Positions 7,851-15,041 of a stretch of DNA of 22,705 nt are shown in pieces; within the stretch, counting starts at the first letter, position 1; every line of letters begins with the position of its first letter. The translations under genes and the position numbers were made by a program. Source of the stretch: Collinsella sp. (lineage in GTDB: Bacteria; Actinomycetota; Coriobacteriia; Coriobacteriales; Coriobacteriaceae); NCBI GenBank assembly GCA_019413925.1, contig DXMY01000024.1:1-22705 (forward strand), given 5' to 3'. The notes beneath the pieces were generated by a model. The model was not told where the DNA came from. It did not search any database and saw nothing but the letters and a program-made list of their open reading frames with translations.

Positions 7851-8103
7851 TCTCCCTATATCAACCCGTCCGCGGCGACCTCGGCGTGTCTTACCGACGC
7901 TCGTCTTTGCAGTTTAATATCCGCCCGTGGCGATCTCTCGCTGGGCAATCCGTTGCTACGGCTGAGGCTTCTACGTCGAACCGACAGTCTGTGCACGCGT
8001 GTGGCGCCCTGGGCGCTCGCAGAAAAGGGACCTGAGGTTCGCCTCAACGGCTTCGGATCGAACCGCTTCCGGGGTGACTGGCTTATGTGCGGGGGACCGC
8101 CCC
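7851..8103 (-). ncRNA. Candidate seek/bridge RNA region of the IS
   Basis: The 253 bases between the transposase stop and the hairpin near the IS end have no credible gene. They hold several inverted repeats, for example TGAGG-TTCG-CCTCA near 8033-8046 and GGCGCCCTGGGCGC near 8006. IS1111-type elements encode a guide RNA downstream of the transposase that pairs with donor and target DNA. Position, length and structure fit, but no RNA boundary or target-pairing loop could be fixed by eye. Confidence 0.4.
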
Positions 8104-9216
8104 CTACGCCTCCTCGGCCATGAGGCCGACCGCCCACACCCAGCAGGCGAGCTCGCGCGCCGTGGCGACGTTCGCCTTGTTGCCGTGGACCCCGCGCGCG
8201 AGCAGCGCCTCCCGCCTCTCGACCAGCCTCCGCACGCCCTTGGCGGCATGCCTCCGGGCGCCCCGGTCCGGGGCCTGGCCCTTGGCGAGGTCCTTCGGCC
8301 GCCCCGAGCACGTCAGGTAGTGCCACGCGGCCTCGACCAGCGTCTTCCTCAGGTGCTTGTTGCCGGCCTTGGTGATCGCGCCCCTGCGGTCGCTCTCCCC
8401 GCTGGAGTGCTCGGAGGGCGTCAGGCCGACCCACGCGGCGAACGAGCGGGCGTTCCTGAACCTGGAGAACTCGCCGGCCTCGAACACGAGGTCGGCGGCG
8501 GAAGCGGTGTCGACGCCCTTGAGGCAGCGCAGGGAGTCGACCCTCTTCCGCCACCTGGGCTTGCGGGCCTCGGCCTCGACGAGCCCCTCGAGCCTCGCCT
8601 TCTCCTCCGCCGCCCGCCTGACCGCGTCGACGTAGTAGGCGAGCACCTCCTCGTCGGCCCCCTCCGCGAACCTAATCGACTCGATCCAGGACCAGTGCGC
8701 CCGGGTCCAGTTGCCCTTCCTGCGGCCGGTGGGCGTTCTCTCGTCGAAGACGAGCCCGTGCCTTAGCAGGAACTTGGAGAGCCGCTGCTTCGAGCGCGAG
8801 AGGTCGTCCCTCGCGTCCTCGAGCGCCCTGGTCAGGTCGCGGGCGGCCTCGCACTCGTCGTCGGGGACCCACACCTCGACCACGTTGCCGACCGACAGCA
8901 TGCGGGCGAGGAACTCGGCGTCGTTGCGGTCGTTCTTCCTGCGCCTGTCCGCGCTGGGCTTGATCATCTTCGAGACGGCGCCGACCACGCAGTCGACCCC
9001 CAGGCCGGAGAGCCTCTTCTGCAGGTCGAAGCCCGTGACCCCGGACTCGTACACGCACCTGGCCCCGGGGTCCACGGAGCGGACCCACTCCGCGACGGCG
9101 CCGGCGTCGTAGCCGAAGGTCGCGGCGCGCACCTCCCCGGTCATGACGTCGAGGGAGACGGCCTTTATCGAGCGGGCGTGGACGTCGAGTCCGACGAAGG
9201 TGGTAGTATCGAGCAT
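8104..9216 (-). CDS. IS110/IS1111-family DEDD transposase
   Basis: This 370-residue recombinase is guided by an element-encoded RNA in its family. The RuvC-like N-terminal domain has D11 (FVGLDVHARS), E57 (CVYESGVTG), D96 and D99 (RRRKNDRNDAEF), the full DEDD set. The C-terminal domain has LKGVDTASAADLVFEAGEF, typical of the IS116/IS110/IS902 family, and WVGLTPSEHSSGES around 262-275, which carries the expected catalytic serine region. A coiled-coil-like helical linker lies near 120-225. The ATG at 9216 was chosen because GGAAGGGG lies five bases upstream; the ATG at 9231 has no RBS. The frame is intact, so the element may be active. Upstream RNA can hide the RBS in a stem (see the entry at 9219). 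Confidence 0.92.
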   Translation of the reverse strand: MLDTTTFVGLDVHARSIKAVSLDVMTGEVRAATFGYDAGAVAEWVRSVDPGARCVYESGVTGFDLQKRLSGLGVDCVVGAVSKMIKPSADRRRKNDRNDAEFLARMLSVGNVVEVWVPDDECEAARDLTRALEDARDDLSRSKQRLSKFLLRHGLVFDERTPTGRRKGNWTRAHWSWIESIRFAEGADEEVLAYYVDAVRRAAEEKARLEGLVEAEARKPRWRKRVDSLRCLKGVDTASAADLVFEAGEFSRFRNARSFAAWVGLTPSEHSSGESDRRGAITKAGNKHLRKTLVEAAWHYLTCSGRPKDLAKGQAPDRGARRHAAKGVRRLVERREALLARGVHGNKANVATARELACWVWAVGLMAEEA

Positions 9217-9218
9217 GG

Positions 9219-9312
9219 GAGCCCCTTCCATGAATGCGGCGTGGCCGCCACGGCTGGATTAGACACTCACCATTGTCGGCCTAATCCGCGGTCCTTCATG
9301 CAGCAGGGGCTC
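9219..9312 (-). promoter_or_regulatory. Structured transposase leader that pairs with its own RBS
   Basis: On the minus strand GAGCCCC (9312-9306) can pair with GGGGCTC (9225-9219), and CATGAA (9300-9295) with TTCATG (9234-9229). The RBS GGAAGGGG is therefore in the stem. A nested stem GGATTAG/CTAATCC (9287-9281 with 9262-9256) and a GTGG-CGG-CCAC hairpin lie inside. This would limit transposase translation, as in several IS families. It is inference from complementarity. Confidence 0.5.
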
Positions 9313-9355
9313 TCAATGTTTTATGTCCTGCTCATATCGTCTCTGCCGGCAGTTT

Positions 9356-9376
9356 AGGAACGTCCCTAACTGCCGG
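9356..9376. repeat. Right arm of extragenic palindrome split by the IS
   Basis: Exact reverse complement of 7762-7782. The 18 bases between the IS end and this arm (9338-9355) would form most of the original loop. They contain GTCTC, as does the loop of the palindrome at 10447-10515. Confidence 0.85.
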
Positions 9377-9394
9377 CTCGGGAACGACAAAGCG

Positions 9395-10378
9395 CTAGTT
9401 CACCTCGACAGGCTTGGCGCCGGGGTAGCGCTCCTCAAAGTCTAGGCGGTACTTATTGTCATTGGTGCCCGCCACGTTGTCGCGCGACAGCGGCGCCACG
9501 ATCTCATTCTTGTGATCCGCAGGCTTGGTGTATTTCAGGCTGATCTCCCGGGCATCACAGATTGCGTCAATGCGGTGATCCAGGTCATCGTACAGGGCGA
9601 TGATGTCCTTCCAGGAGCTGTAGTTCTTAGAGCTCGTCGGGACGTCCAGGTCCTCGACGATGTCGTAATACTGCTCGATGGTGTCCTCCGTGCGCTCGGC
9701 GACGTCGGCGAGATTTTGACGGGCGGTTCGATCCTCTTCCAGATAGCTGCCGTTGAAGTTCTGCGCGCAGCCACGGACGTAGTTGTCGAGGTCTTCGAGC
9801 AAGTCGTAGTATTCGCTCAGACGACGGTAGAGGTTCTGCTCGGAGAGCGTTGCTTCGCCGCCATCCTCGTCGTCATCGTCGTCATCGTCGTACAGGCTGT
9901 TGGGATCGCCGAGAGGCTTTAGGTCATCTTCGTCGACGTCATGGTGCAGCTTAGCTACCTCGGCAGCCGTCTGCGTGGCGGCGTTGTCGAAAGGTCTGAT
10001 TGCAAAGAAGATGACCAGGGCGATGATGATCGCCACCAGCACAACGATAACGGCGATAAGCGGCCCGGTGCCGCTCTTTTTGGGAGCGGGGGTCTGTGGC
10101 GAAGCGGGCGCGTATGCGGGAGCCGGCTGCTGTTGGGGCGAGCCGCTCGCGACGGGTATGCGCTGCGTGGTCTCGACGGCCGCGGGGCTTGCGGCGGGGT
10201 CGGGTCGATAGGCGAGGGGGTCGTCCGCCTTGGCTTGCGGCGTATCGAGGGAACCGGTCTGCTCAAAAGCGGGCTGGCTATCGCTCGCGACTGTTTGCTC
10301 AACGGGTGCACCGCACGAGGTGCAGAACTTGGCATTATCTGCAAGAAGCTTGCCGCACGAGGCGCAATACCGAGACAT
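9395..10378 (-). CDS. Zinc-ribbon, single-pass membrane protein
   Basis: The start at 10378 is supported by AAAGGAG five bases upstream; the ATG six codons earlier overlaps that RBS region. The 327-residue product begins MSRYCASCGKLLADNAKFC, a double-CxxC zinc ribbon (C5, C8, C19, C22). A Pro/Ala/Gln-rich linker follows, then one transmembrane helix (about 104-126, IAVIVVLVAIIIALVIFFAI). An aspartate tract (about 163-170) and a helical Tyr/Asp-rich extracytoplasmic domain of about 150 residues complete it. The topology would put the ribbon inside and the C-terminal domain outside. Zinc-ribbon plus TM proteins of this layout are common in Coriobacteriia and Firmicutes; the function is not known. 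It converges on topA across the IS. Confidence 0.82.
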   Translation of the reverse strand: MSRYCASCGKLLADNAKFCTSCGAPVEQTVASDSQPAFEQTGSLDTPQAKADDPLAYRPDPAASPAAVETTQRIPVASGSPQQQPAPAYAPASPQTPAPKKSGTGPLIAVIVVLVAIIIALVIFFAIRPFDNAATQTAAEVAKLHHDVDEDDLKPLGDPNSLYDDDDDDDEDGGEATLSEQNLYRRLSEYYDLLEDLDNYVRGCAQNFNGSYLEEDRTARQNLADVAERTEDTIEQYYDIVEDLDVPTSSKNYSSWKDIIALYDDLDHRIDAICDAREISLKYTKPADHKNEIVAPLSRDNVAGTNDNKYRLDFEERYPGAKPVEVN

Positions 10379-10446
10379 TGCCACTCCTTTCGCCACATTT
10401 CAATGCAATAGGACGATTATACCCAGCGTCCAAAATTCCCCATCAT

Positions 10447-10515
10447 AAGTTGCGGTGAAATAGGGACTGTTTGGCGGTCTCAGAGCTTCAATCAGTCCCT
10501 ATTTCACCGCAACTT
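10447..10515. repeat. Extragenic palindrome with perfect 23-bp arms
   Basis: Arm 10447-10469 (AAGTTGCGGTGAAATAGGGA plus CTG) is the exact reverse complement of 10493-10515, and the loop is 23 nt. There is no T-run beyond it, so it is not a simple terminator. It lies in the 239-bp divergent intergenic region between the zinc-ribbon gene and tmk. Layout, AGGGAC in the arm and GTCTC in the loop relate it to the split palindrome around the IS. It is likely a REP-like element mobilised by a RAYT-type transposase, by inference. Confidence 0.85.
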
Positions 10516-10617
10516 TGGAAAGGCACCTTTAGCCATTGGGGACGCACCGAGCACTGGGGTATCATGGCTTGGTTGATATATCTGCATTTACGCGCCTTGT
10601 AGGAAGGGGCTGCGCCC

Positions 10618-11301
10618 ATGGCTTTTGTGCCCGCTCAACATAGCTTCATTACGCTCGAGGGTGTCGATGGAGCCGGTAAATCTACGCAGGCGCGCCTGCT
10701 TGCCCGTGCGCTCGAGCTCGCTGGCTACCAGGTTGTGAGCCTGCGCGAGCCGGGCGGTACCGCCATCAGCGAAAAGATCCGTGCTCTGCTGCTCGACCCC
10801 GCCAATACGGCGATGGGCGACACTTGCGAGCTGCTGCTGTATGAGGCCGCCCGTGCCCAGCTAGTGCATGAGGTTATCGCGCCCGCCCTCGCGGCCGGCA
10901 AGGTGGTCCTGTGCGACCGCTTCTACGATTCCACGACCTGCTATCAGGCGTTTGCCGACGGCCTCGATCGTCAGATGGTGCGCGATGCCAACAACCTGGC
11001 CGTCGCGGGTACGCACCCGGCGCTCACACTCGTCTACCACATCACGCCCGAGCAGGCGGCGCTGCGCATGGCAGCCCGTGGTGCGGCAGATCGCATGGAG
11101 GCTAAGGGCATGGCCTTCCAAGAGCGCGTCTACCAGGGATTTTGCGCCATTGCCGCCGAGGAACCAAACCGCGTAAAGCTCATCGACGCGACCGCGTCCA
11201 TCGAGGAAGTCTTCGCGCAGACGGTCGAGCGGGTTCGCGCCTACGGCCTCGACATTTCCCAGGACGCCGTCACCGCTGCGCTTGCCCAGGAGGCCGAGTA
11301 G
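10618..11301 (+). CDS. tmk: Thymidylate kinase (dTMP kinase)
   Basis: This 227-residue cytosolic P-loop kinase converts dTMP to dTDP for DNA synthesis. The P-loop is GVDGAGKST (15-23). The dTMP-binding segment REPGGTAISEKIR (about 43-55) and the DRF motif (D100-R101-F102, followed by YDSTTCYQ) are intact. The lid region RGAADRMEAKGMAFQERVY (about 154-172) carries the basic residues. The RBS AGGAAGGGG lies nine bases before the ATG. It is the first gene of the conserved tmk-holB-ricT order, also seen in Firmicutes (tmk...holB-yaaT). The holB start follows the stop after one base. Confidence 0.96.
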   Translation: MAFVPAQHSFITLEGVDGAGKSTQARLLARALELAGYQVVSLREPGGTAISEKIRALLLDPANTAMGDTCELLLYEAARAQLVHEVIAPALAAGKVVLCDRFYDSTTCYQAFADGLDRQMVRDANNLAVAGTHPALTLVYHITPEQAALRMAARGAADRMEAKGMAFQERVYQGFCAIAAEEPNRVKLIDATASIEEVFAQTVERVRAYGLDISQDAVTAALAQEAE

Positions 11302-11302
11302 C

Positions 11303-12430
11303 ATGGCCCCCGCTCAGGCAAGTCTGCTGGCCAAGCTCGACACCCAAGAGCGCGTGCGCGACTTTTTGACCAATGCCGTCGCCAGCGGTCGCGCATCGCA
11401 CGCCTACCTGTTTTTGGGCGCGCCCGGCGCGGGCAAGCTCGACGCCGCGTGGGCGCTCGCCCAAGCCTTCCTGTGCGAGCAGGATGGCTGCGGCTCATGC
11501 GACAGTTGTGTGCGCGTTGCTCGCCATACGCACCCCGACGTGCACTATTACACGCCCGAGAGCGCCACGGGCTACCTCATTGCCCAGACCCGCGAGCTGC
11601 TCGATGACGTGCCGCTGGCACCCATTCGCGCCAAGGCCAAGGTCTACATCATCGACCGTGCCGAGCAACTGCGCGCCAACACCGCCAACGCACTGCTCAA
11701 GACACTCGAGGAGCCGCCCGAGGGCGTTATGTTTATCTTGTTGGGCACCTCGGCAGACGTGATGTTGCCCACCATCGTGAGCCGCTGCCAGTGCGTGCCG
11801 TTTCGGCTGGTATCGCCCGCCGTCGCCGCGCAGGCCGTGAGCCGCGCCACCGGTCAGGACCCCGCGCGTTGCCGCATGGCCGTCGCCGTGGCGGGAAGCC
11901 CCACGCGTGGCATCGAGTTCCTCAAGAGCGCCGAGCGCCAGGACGCCCGCCGTCAGATGGTTCGCGCCATCGATTCGCTCATCGCCGCCGACGAGGCCGA
12001 CGTGCTCAGCCGTGCCAAGTCACTCATCGTCGCCGTTAAGGCGCCGCTCGCCGAGGTCAAGTCCACGCAGGAAAAGGTGCTCGAGCAAAACGCCGACTAC
12101 CTGTCGCGTGGAGCATTGAAGCAGCTTGAGGACCGCAACAAGCGCGAACTCAACGCGCGCGAGCGTTCGGGTATTATGGAAGCGCTGGCGAGCGCGCGGA
12201 CGCTCATGCGCGACGTGCTGCTGACGCTTCAGGACGAGGCGGCAGACGTTGTGAACGAGGACGTGCGCGACACGATCGGGCGGCTTGCCGCCGCGACGAA
12301 TGTTGCGGGTGCCACGCGGGCGCTCGAGGCGGTCGCAACCGCCGAGCGCAACATCGCCAGAAACGTTACTCCCCAGCTGGCCATCGAGGTCATGCTGTTC
12401 GATATCAGGAAGGCACTGAAATGCCGTTAG
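11303..12430 (+). CDS. holB: DNA polymerase III delta-prime subunit
   Basis: This 375-residue AAA+ clamp-loader subunit belongs to the replisome. The ATG at 11303 has AGGAGG nine bases upstream, inside the end of tmk; a TTG at 11282 is in frame but poorer. LFLGAPGAGKLDAAW (about 36-50) is the degenerate P-loop. A Cys4 zinc module is formed by C58, C63, C66 and C69 (CEQDGCGSCDSC). AEQLRANTANALLKTLEEPP is the classic delta-prime/gamma helix, and IVSRCQ is the SRC sensor motif. The C-terminal third is the helical collar domain. The stop overlaps the ricT start by 10 bases, so the two are translationally coupled. Confidence 0.95.
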   Translation: MAPAQASLLAKLDTQERVRDFLTNAVASGRASHAYLFLGAPGAGKLDAAWALAQAFLCEQDGCGSCDSCVRVARHTHPDVHYYTPESATGYLIAQTRELLDDVPLAPIRAKAKVYIIDRAEQLRANTANALLKTLEEPPEGVMFILLGTSADVMLPTIVSRCQCVPFRLVSPAVAAQAVSRATGQDPARCRMAVAVAGSPTRGIEFLKSAERQDARRQMVRAIDSLIAADEADVLSRAKSLIVAVKAPLAEVKSTQEKVLEQNADYLSRGALKQLEDRNKRELNARERSGIMEALASARTLMRDVLLTLQDEAADVVNEDVRDTIGRLAAATNVAGATRALEAVATAERNIARNVTPQLAIEVMLFDIRKALKCR

Positions 12431-14121
12431 TCGTACCCGTTAAGTTTACCTACGCCTCGCGCGACCTGTGGTTCGATCCGCAGGATCTGGATATCCTCGA
12501 GGCCGATTATGCCATTTGCTCCACCGAGCGCGGAACCGAGATTGGCCTGGTCACGGCCGATCCCTTTGAGGTGCCGCAAGACGAGATCGGTCAGCCGCTC
12601 AAGCCCGTACTGCGCGTGGCGAGCGACATCGACCTCCAGCTTGCCGACGACCTGGCCATCCAGGGCGACGAGGCCATGGTCGACTTCCGCCGCCTGGTCA
12701 AGGAGCTCGACCTCGAGATGAAGCCGGTGGGCGTCGAGTACCTGTTTGGCGGCGAGAAGGCCGTGTTCTACTTTGCGGCCGAGGAGCGCGTCGATTTTCG
12801 CCAGCTCGTCAAGGATCTGTCCTCGACGCTGCACATTCGCGTCGACATGCGCCAGATCGGCGTGCGCGACGAGACCCGCCTGGTGGGCGGCTATGCCCAG
12901 TGCGGACAGGAACTCTGCTGCACGCGCTTTGGCGGACAGTTTGAGCCCGTCTCGATTCGCATGGCAAAAGAGCAAGACCTGCCGCTCAATTCCTCCAAGA
13001 TCAGCGGCGTGTGCGGTCGTCTGATGTGCTGCCTGCGCTACGAGTTCGAGGCCTACAAGGACTTTAAGAGCCGTGCGCCCAAAAAGAAGACGCTCATCGA
13101 TACGCCGCTTGGCAAGGCGCGTATCCAGGAGTATGACACGCCGCGTGAGCAGCTGGTGCTGCGCCTGGAGAACGGCAAAGTCTTTAAGGTCAACCTAGCC
13201 GATATGACGTGCTCGGAGGGCTGCAAAAAGAAGGCCGCCGAGCAGGGCTGCAACTGCCGCCCCGACTGCGTGACGCGCGACGTGCTCGAGCGCATCGAGT
13301 CGCCCGAGATGCGCCTGGCGCTCATGGAGCTCGATCGCGAAAACGGCGTCGATGTGGGCGATGGCCTGTCGAGTGCCGACCGTCTGGCCGGCACGTCGAT
13401 GCCCAAGCGCCGTCGTCGCGATGCTGAATCCGATGCTCGCGCCGGTCAGGGTCAGGGCGAGGGCCGTGGCCGCGGAAAAGGCCGCGGTAAGGCCGAGACA
13501 CCCGAGGCCGAGGGGGCGGCCGGTGGCCGTCGTCGTCGCAAGCGCGCGGGCTCGGGCGATGTCGGCGAGGCTGCAGCTGCAGGCAAGAACGCCTCTCGCG
13601 AGCGCGAGGTTCAGCAGCCCCAGCAGCAGAATCGCGGCGGTGGTATGAACCCCACGCGTCGTCGCCGCCGTCATCTGTCGAGCGAGGAGCGCGAGGATGC
13701 CTTCCGCGCCGCAGCTGCTCGCGAGGCCGGTGCCGCTTCCAAGGGTCCCTCGGCCTCCGATGCGCCTGCCGACAAGGGCGGCAAGTCACGTGGCGAGGAT
13801 GAGCGCGCGCCGCGTCCGCGCCGTCGCCATTCCTCGGGCACGCAACAGAAGCCCTCAGTGCCCTCCGTTGCCGATCAGGTCTCGGATGGTGAGGTCAAGG
13901 TCACGCGCCGTCGTCCCGGAGATGGCGGGGGAGCGGCTGCCAAGGCTTCGCGTGGCGCCGCTCGCGATGAGCGCGAGCCGCGCGAGGATCGCGGTGGCGA
14001 GGGCTCGGCCGACCAGGGTCAAAAGCGCCGTCGTCGTCGCCGTTCCCGCAAGCCGCGCCAGGATGGTGGCGAGGGCTCGACCCCGTCTTCGTCCGCACCA
14101 CAACCGCCCGCCGGCGAATAA
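12421..14121 (+). CDS. ricT: PSP1-domain RicT/YaaT-like protein with long Arg-rich tail
   Basis: Residues 1-310 form a full PSP1-domain RicT-type protein. In Bacillus, RicT works with RicA and RicF to control RNase Y-dependent mRNA maturation and phosphorelay. The iron-sulfur-type cysteines are in GYAQCGQELCCTRF (about 157-170) and SGVCGRLMCCLRYE (about 194-207), with more in MTCSEGCKKKAAEQGCNC (about 262-279). Residues from about 326 to 566 are a low-complexity, Gly/Ser/Ala-rich region with at least six arginine clusters (PKRRRR, GRRRRKR, TRRRRRH, RPRRRH, KRRRRRR). The Bacillus protein lacks such a tail; total length here is about double. The tail resembles RNA-binding disordered regions of RNA-processing proteins. 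The gene overlaps holB by 10 bases. Confidence 0.92.
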   Translation: MPLVVPVKFTYASRDLWFDPQDLDILEADYAICSTERGTEIGLVTADPFEVPQDEIGQPLKPVLRVASDIDLQLADDLAIQGDEAMVDFRRLVKELDLEMKPVGVEYLFGGEKAVFYFAAEERVDFRQLVKDLSSTLHIRVDMRQIGVRDETRLVGGYAQCGQELCCTRFGGQFEPVSIRMAKEQDLPLNSSKISGVCGRLMCCLRYEFEAYKDFKSRAPKKKTLIDTPLGKARIQEYDTPREQLVLRLENGKVFKVNLADMTCSEGCKKKAAEQGCNCRPDCVTRDVLERIESPEMRLALMELDRENGVDVGDGLSSADRLAGTSMPKRRRRDAESDARAGQGQGEGRGRGKGRGKAETPEAEGAAGGRRRRKRAGSGDVGEAAAAGKNASREREVQQPQQQNRGGGMNPTRRRRRHLSSEEREDAFRAAAAREAGAASKGPSASDAPADKGGKSRGEDERAPRPRRRHSSGTQQKPSVPSVADQVSDGEVKVTRRRPGDGGGAAAKASRGAARDEREPREDRGGEGSADQGQKRRRRRRSRKPRQDGGEGSTPSSSAPQPPAGE

Positions 14122-14184
14122 CGCCCGCGAGCGGATTTAACCCGCCTTACCCCAATCGCGTCGGGGTACCATAGCGCTGAATCA

Positions 14185-14220
14185 ACAACCCTCCCTGCGA
14201 CCGAACGTAGGGAGGGTTGT
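14185..14220 (+). promoter_or_regulatory. Hairpin that contains the comF ribosome binding site
   Basis: ACAACCCTCCCTGCG (14185-14199) pairs with CGTAGGGAGGGTTGT (14206-14220), with one G-U wobble and a 6-nt loop. The only RBS for the TTG start at 14224 (AGGGAGGG) is in the 3' arm. No T-run follows, so it is a poor terminator for ricT. It may act as a translational control element or attenuator. A smaller hairpin, TACCCC/GGGGTA, lies just upstream at 14148-14168. Confidence 0.55.
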
Positions 14221-14223
14221 GTC

Positions 14224-15030
14224 TTGAAGAGCCATCTGAACAAATTGAGCCGTCTGCAGGGTGCCGGCGCCCTACCGTTTGCGGACGAATTGCTGCCGTT
14301 TGCCGAGCGGGCGGCACGCGAGGCACTCGAGGCATTGTCGCCAACACGATGTGCCGGCTGCGAGCGCGCCGGTGCGCTTATTTGCCAAGACTGCCTGGCC
14401 GCGCTCACGCTCATCGACCCACGTCATAGCTGTACCCGATGCGGCGCCCCGTTTGGGGATTTGCTGTGCACTGAGTGTTCGGTCGAAGGCACGTCCTCGG
14501 CAATGGCGGAGGCGCTCGACCGCTGCCTGGCGTGCGCCGTCTATGCGCATCCGCTGCCGCGCATCATTAAAGCGTACAAGGATGCGGACGAGCGACGTCT
14601 GGCTCCGTATCTGGCGGAGCTGCTCTACGACACCGCCCTGCATGCCCAGGTCGTAGCGCCCGATCGCTATGGAGGTGTGCTGTCCGGTGCGGATGCGGTG
14701 GTGTTTGTGCCTGCGACGGCGGCAGCGTTTCGGCGGCGTGGTTTTGATCATATGGAGGCTATTGCGCGCCCATTTTGCGAGCTGTCGGGTGTTCCCCTGC
14801 TCGATGCTCTCGTCAAGTACGGGCATGGCGACCAGCGCGAACTCGGTCGTGAGGAGCGCCGCGAGCGTGCCCAAGGCATGTACGAGACGGTTGAGGATGT
14901 GCGGGGCAAGCGCCTGCTGCTTATCGACGACGTTATCACCACGGGTGCGACGATGGCAGCGGCTTCGGCGGAACTCAAGCGCGCCGGCGCTGCGGCCGTT
15001 GATGGCCTCGCTATCGCACGCGTTTGGTAG
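14224..15030 (+). CDS. comF: ComF-family phosphoribosyltransferase-like protein
   Basis: This 268-residue protein has the ComFC layout. A zinc-ribbon region comes first (C in SPTRCAGCERAG and ICQDC near 40-57; CTRCGAPFGDLLCTEC near 75-90). A type I phosphoribosyltransferase domain follows, with the PRPP loop LLLIDDVITTGATM (about 233-246). VFVPATAAAFRRRGFDHMEAIA matches the family's PxxxxxxxxRGFNxxxxLA segment. ComFC homologues act in natural transformation in competent species, but many non-competent bacteria keep one. The TTG start at 14224 is the only start with an RBS (AGGGAGGG), which lies in a 15-bp hairpin. No other com genes are nearby. Confidence 0.9.
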   Translation: MKSHLNKLSRLQGAGALPFADELLPFAERAAREALEALSPTRCAGCERAGALICQDCLAALTLIDPRHSCTRCGAPFGDLLCTECSVEGTSSAMAEALDRCLACAVYAHPLPRIIKAYKDADERRLAPYLAELLYDTALHAQVVAPDRYGGVLSGADAVVFVPATAAAFRRRGFDHMEAIARPFCELSGVPLLDALVKYGHGDQRELGREERRERAQGMYETVEDVRGKRLLLIDDVITTGATMAAASAELKRAGAAAVDGLAIARVW

Positions 15031-15041
15031 GGGTGGTTCAG

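Larger units (their letters stand above)
7786..9338 (-). mobile_element. IS110/IS1111-family insertion sequence
   Basis: This element of about 1.55 kb carries one DEDD transposase on the minus strand. Its ends are inverted repeats of 15 bp, ATATGAGCAGGACAT at 7787-7801 and the exact complement at 9323-9337, with looser similarity just inside (TTGTCAAGAG versus CTCTCAATG). Exact termini are uncertain by a few bases, because this family often has bases outside the repeat and makes no clear target duplication. Non-coding DNA is about 300 bp downstream of the transposase and about 120 bp upstream, which together with the inverted repeats points to the IS1111 subgroup. It lies between two convergent genes and inside a palindrome loop, so it disrupts no gene. 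Confidence 0.88.

Noticed and set aside
7999..8766. 255-codon plus-strand frame inside the insertion sequence
   Set aside because: It lies opposite the transposase and its non-coding end, is Pro/Leu/Arg-rich, and lacks an RBS. The minus-strand DEDD transposase explains the region.
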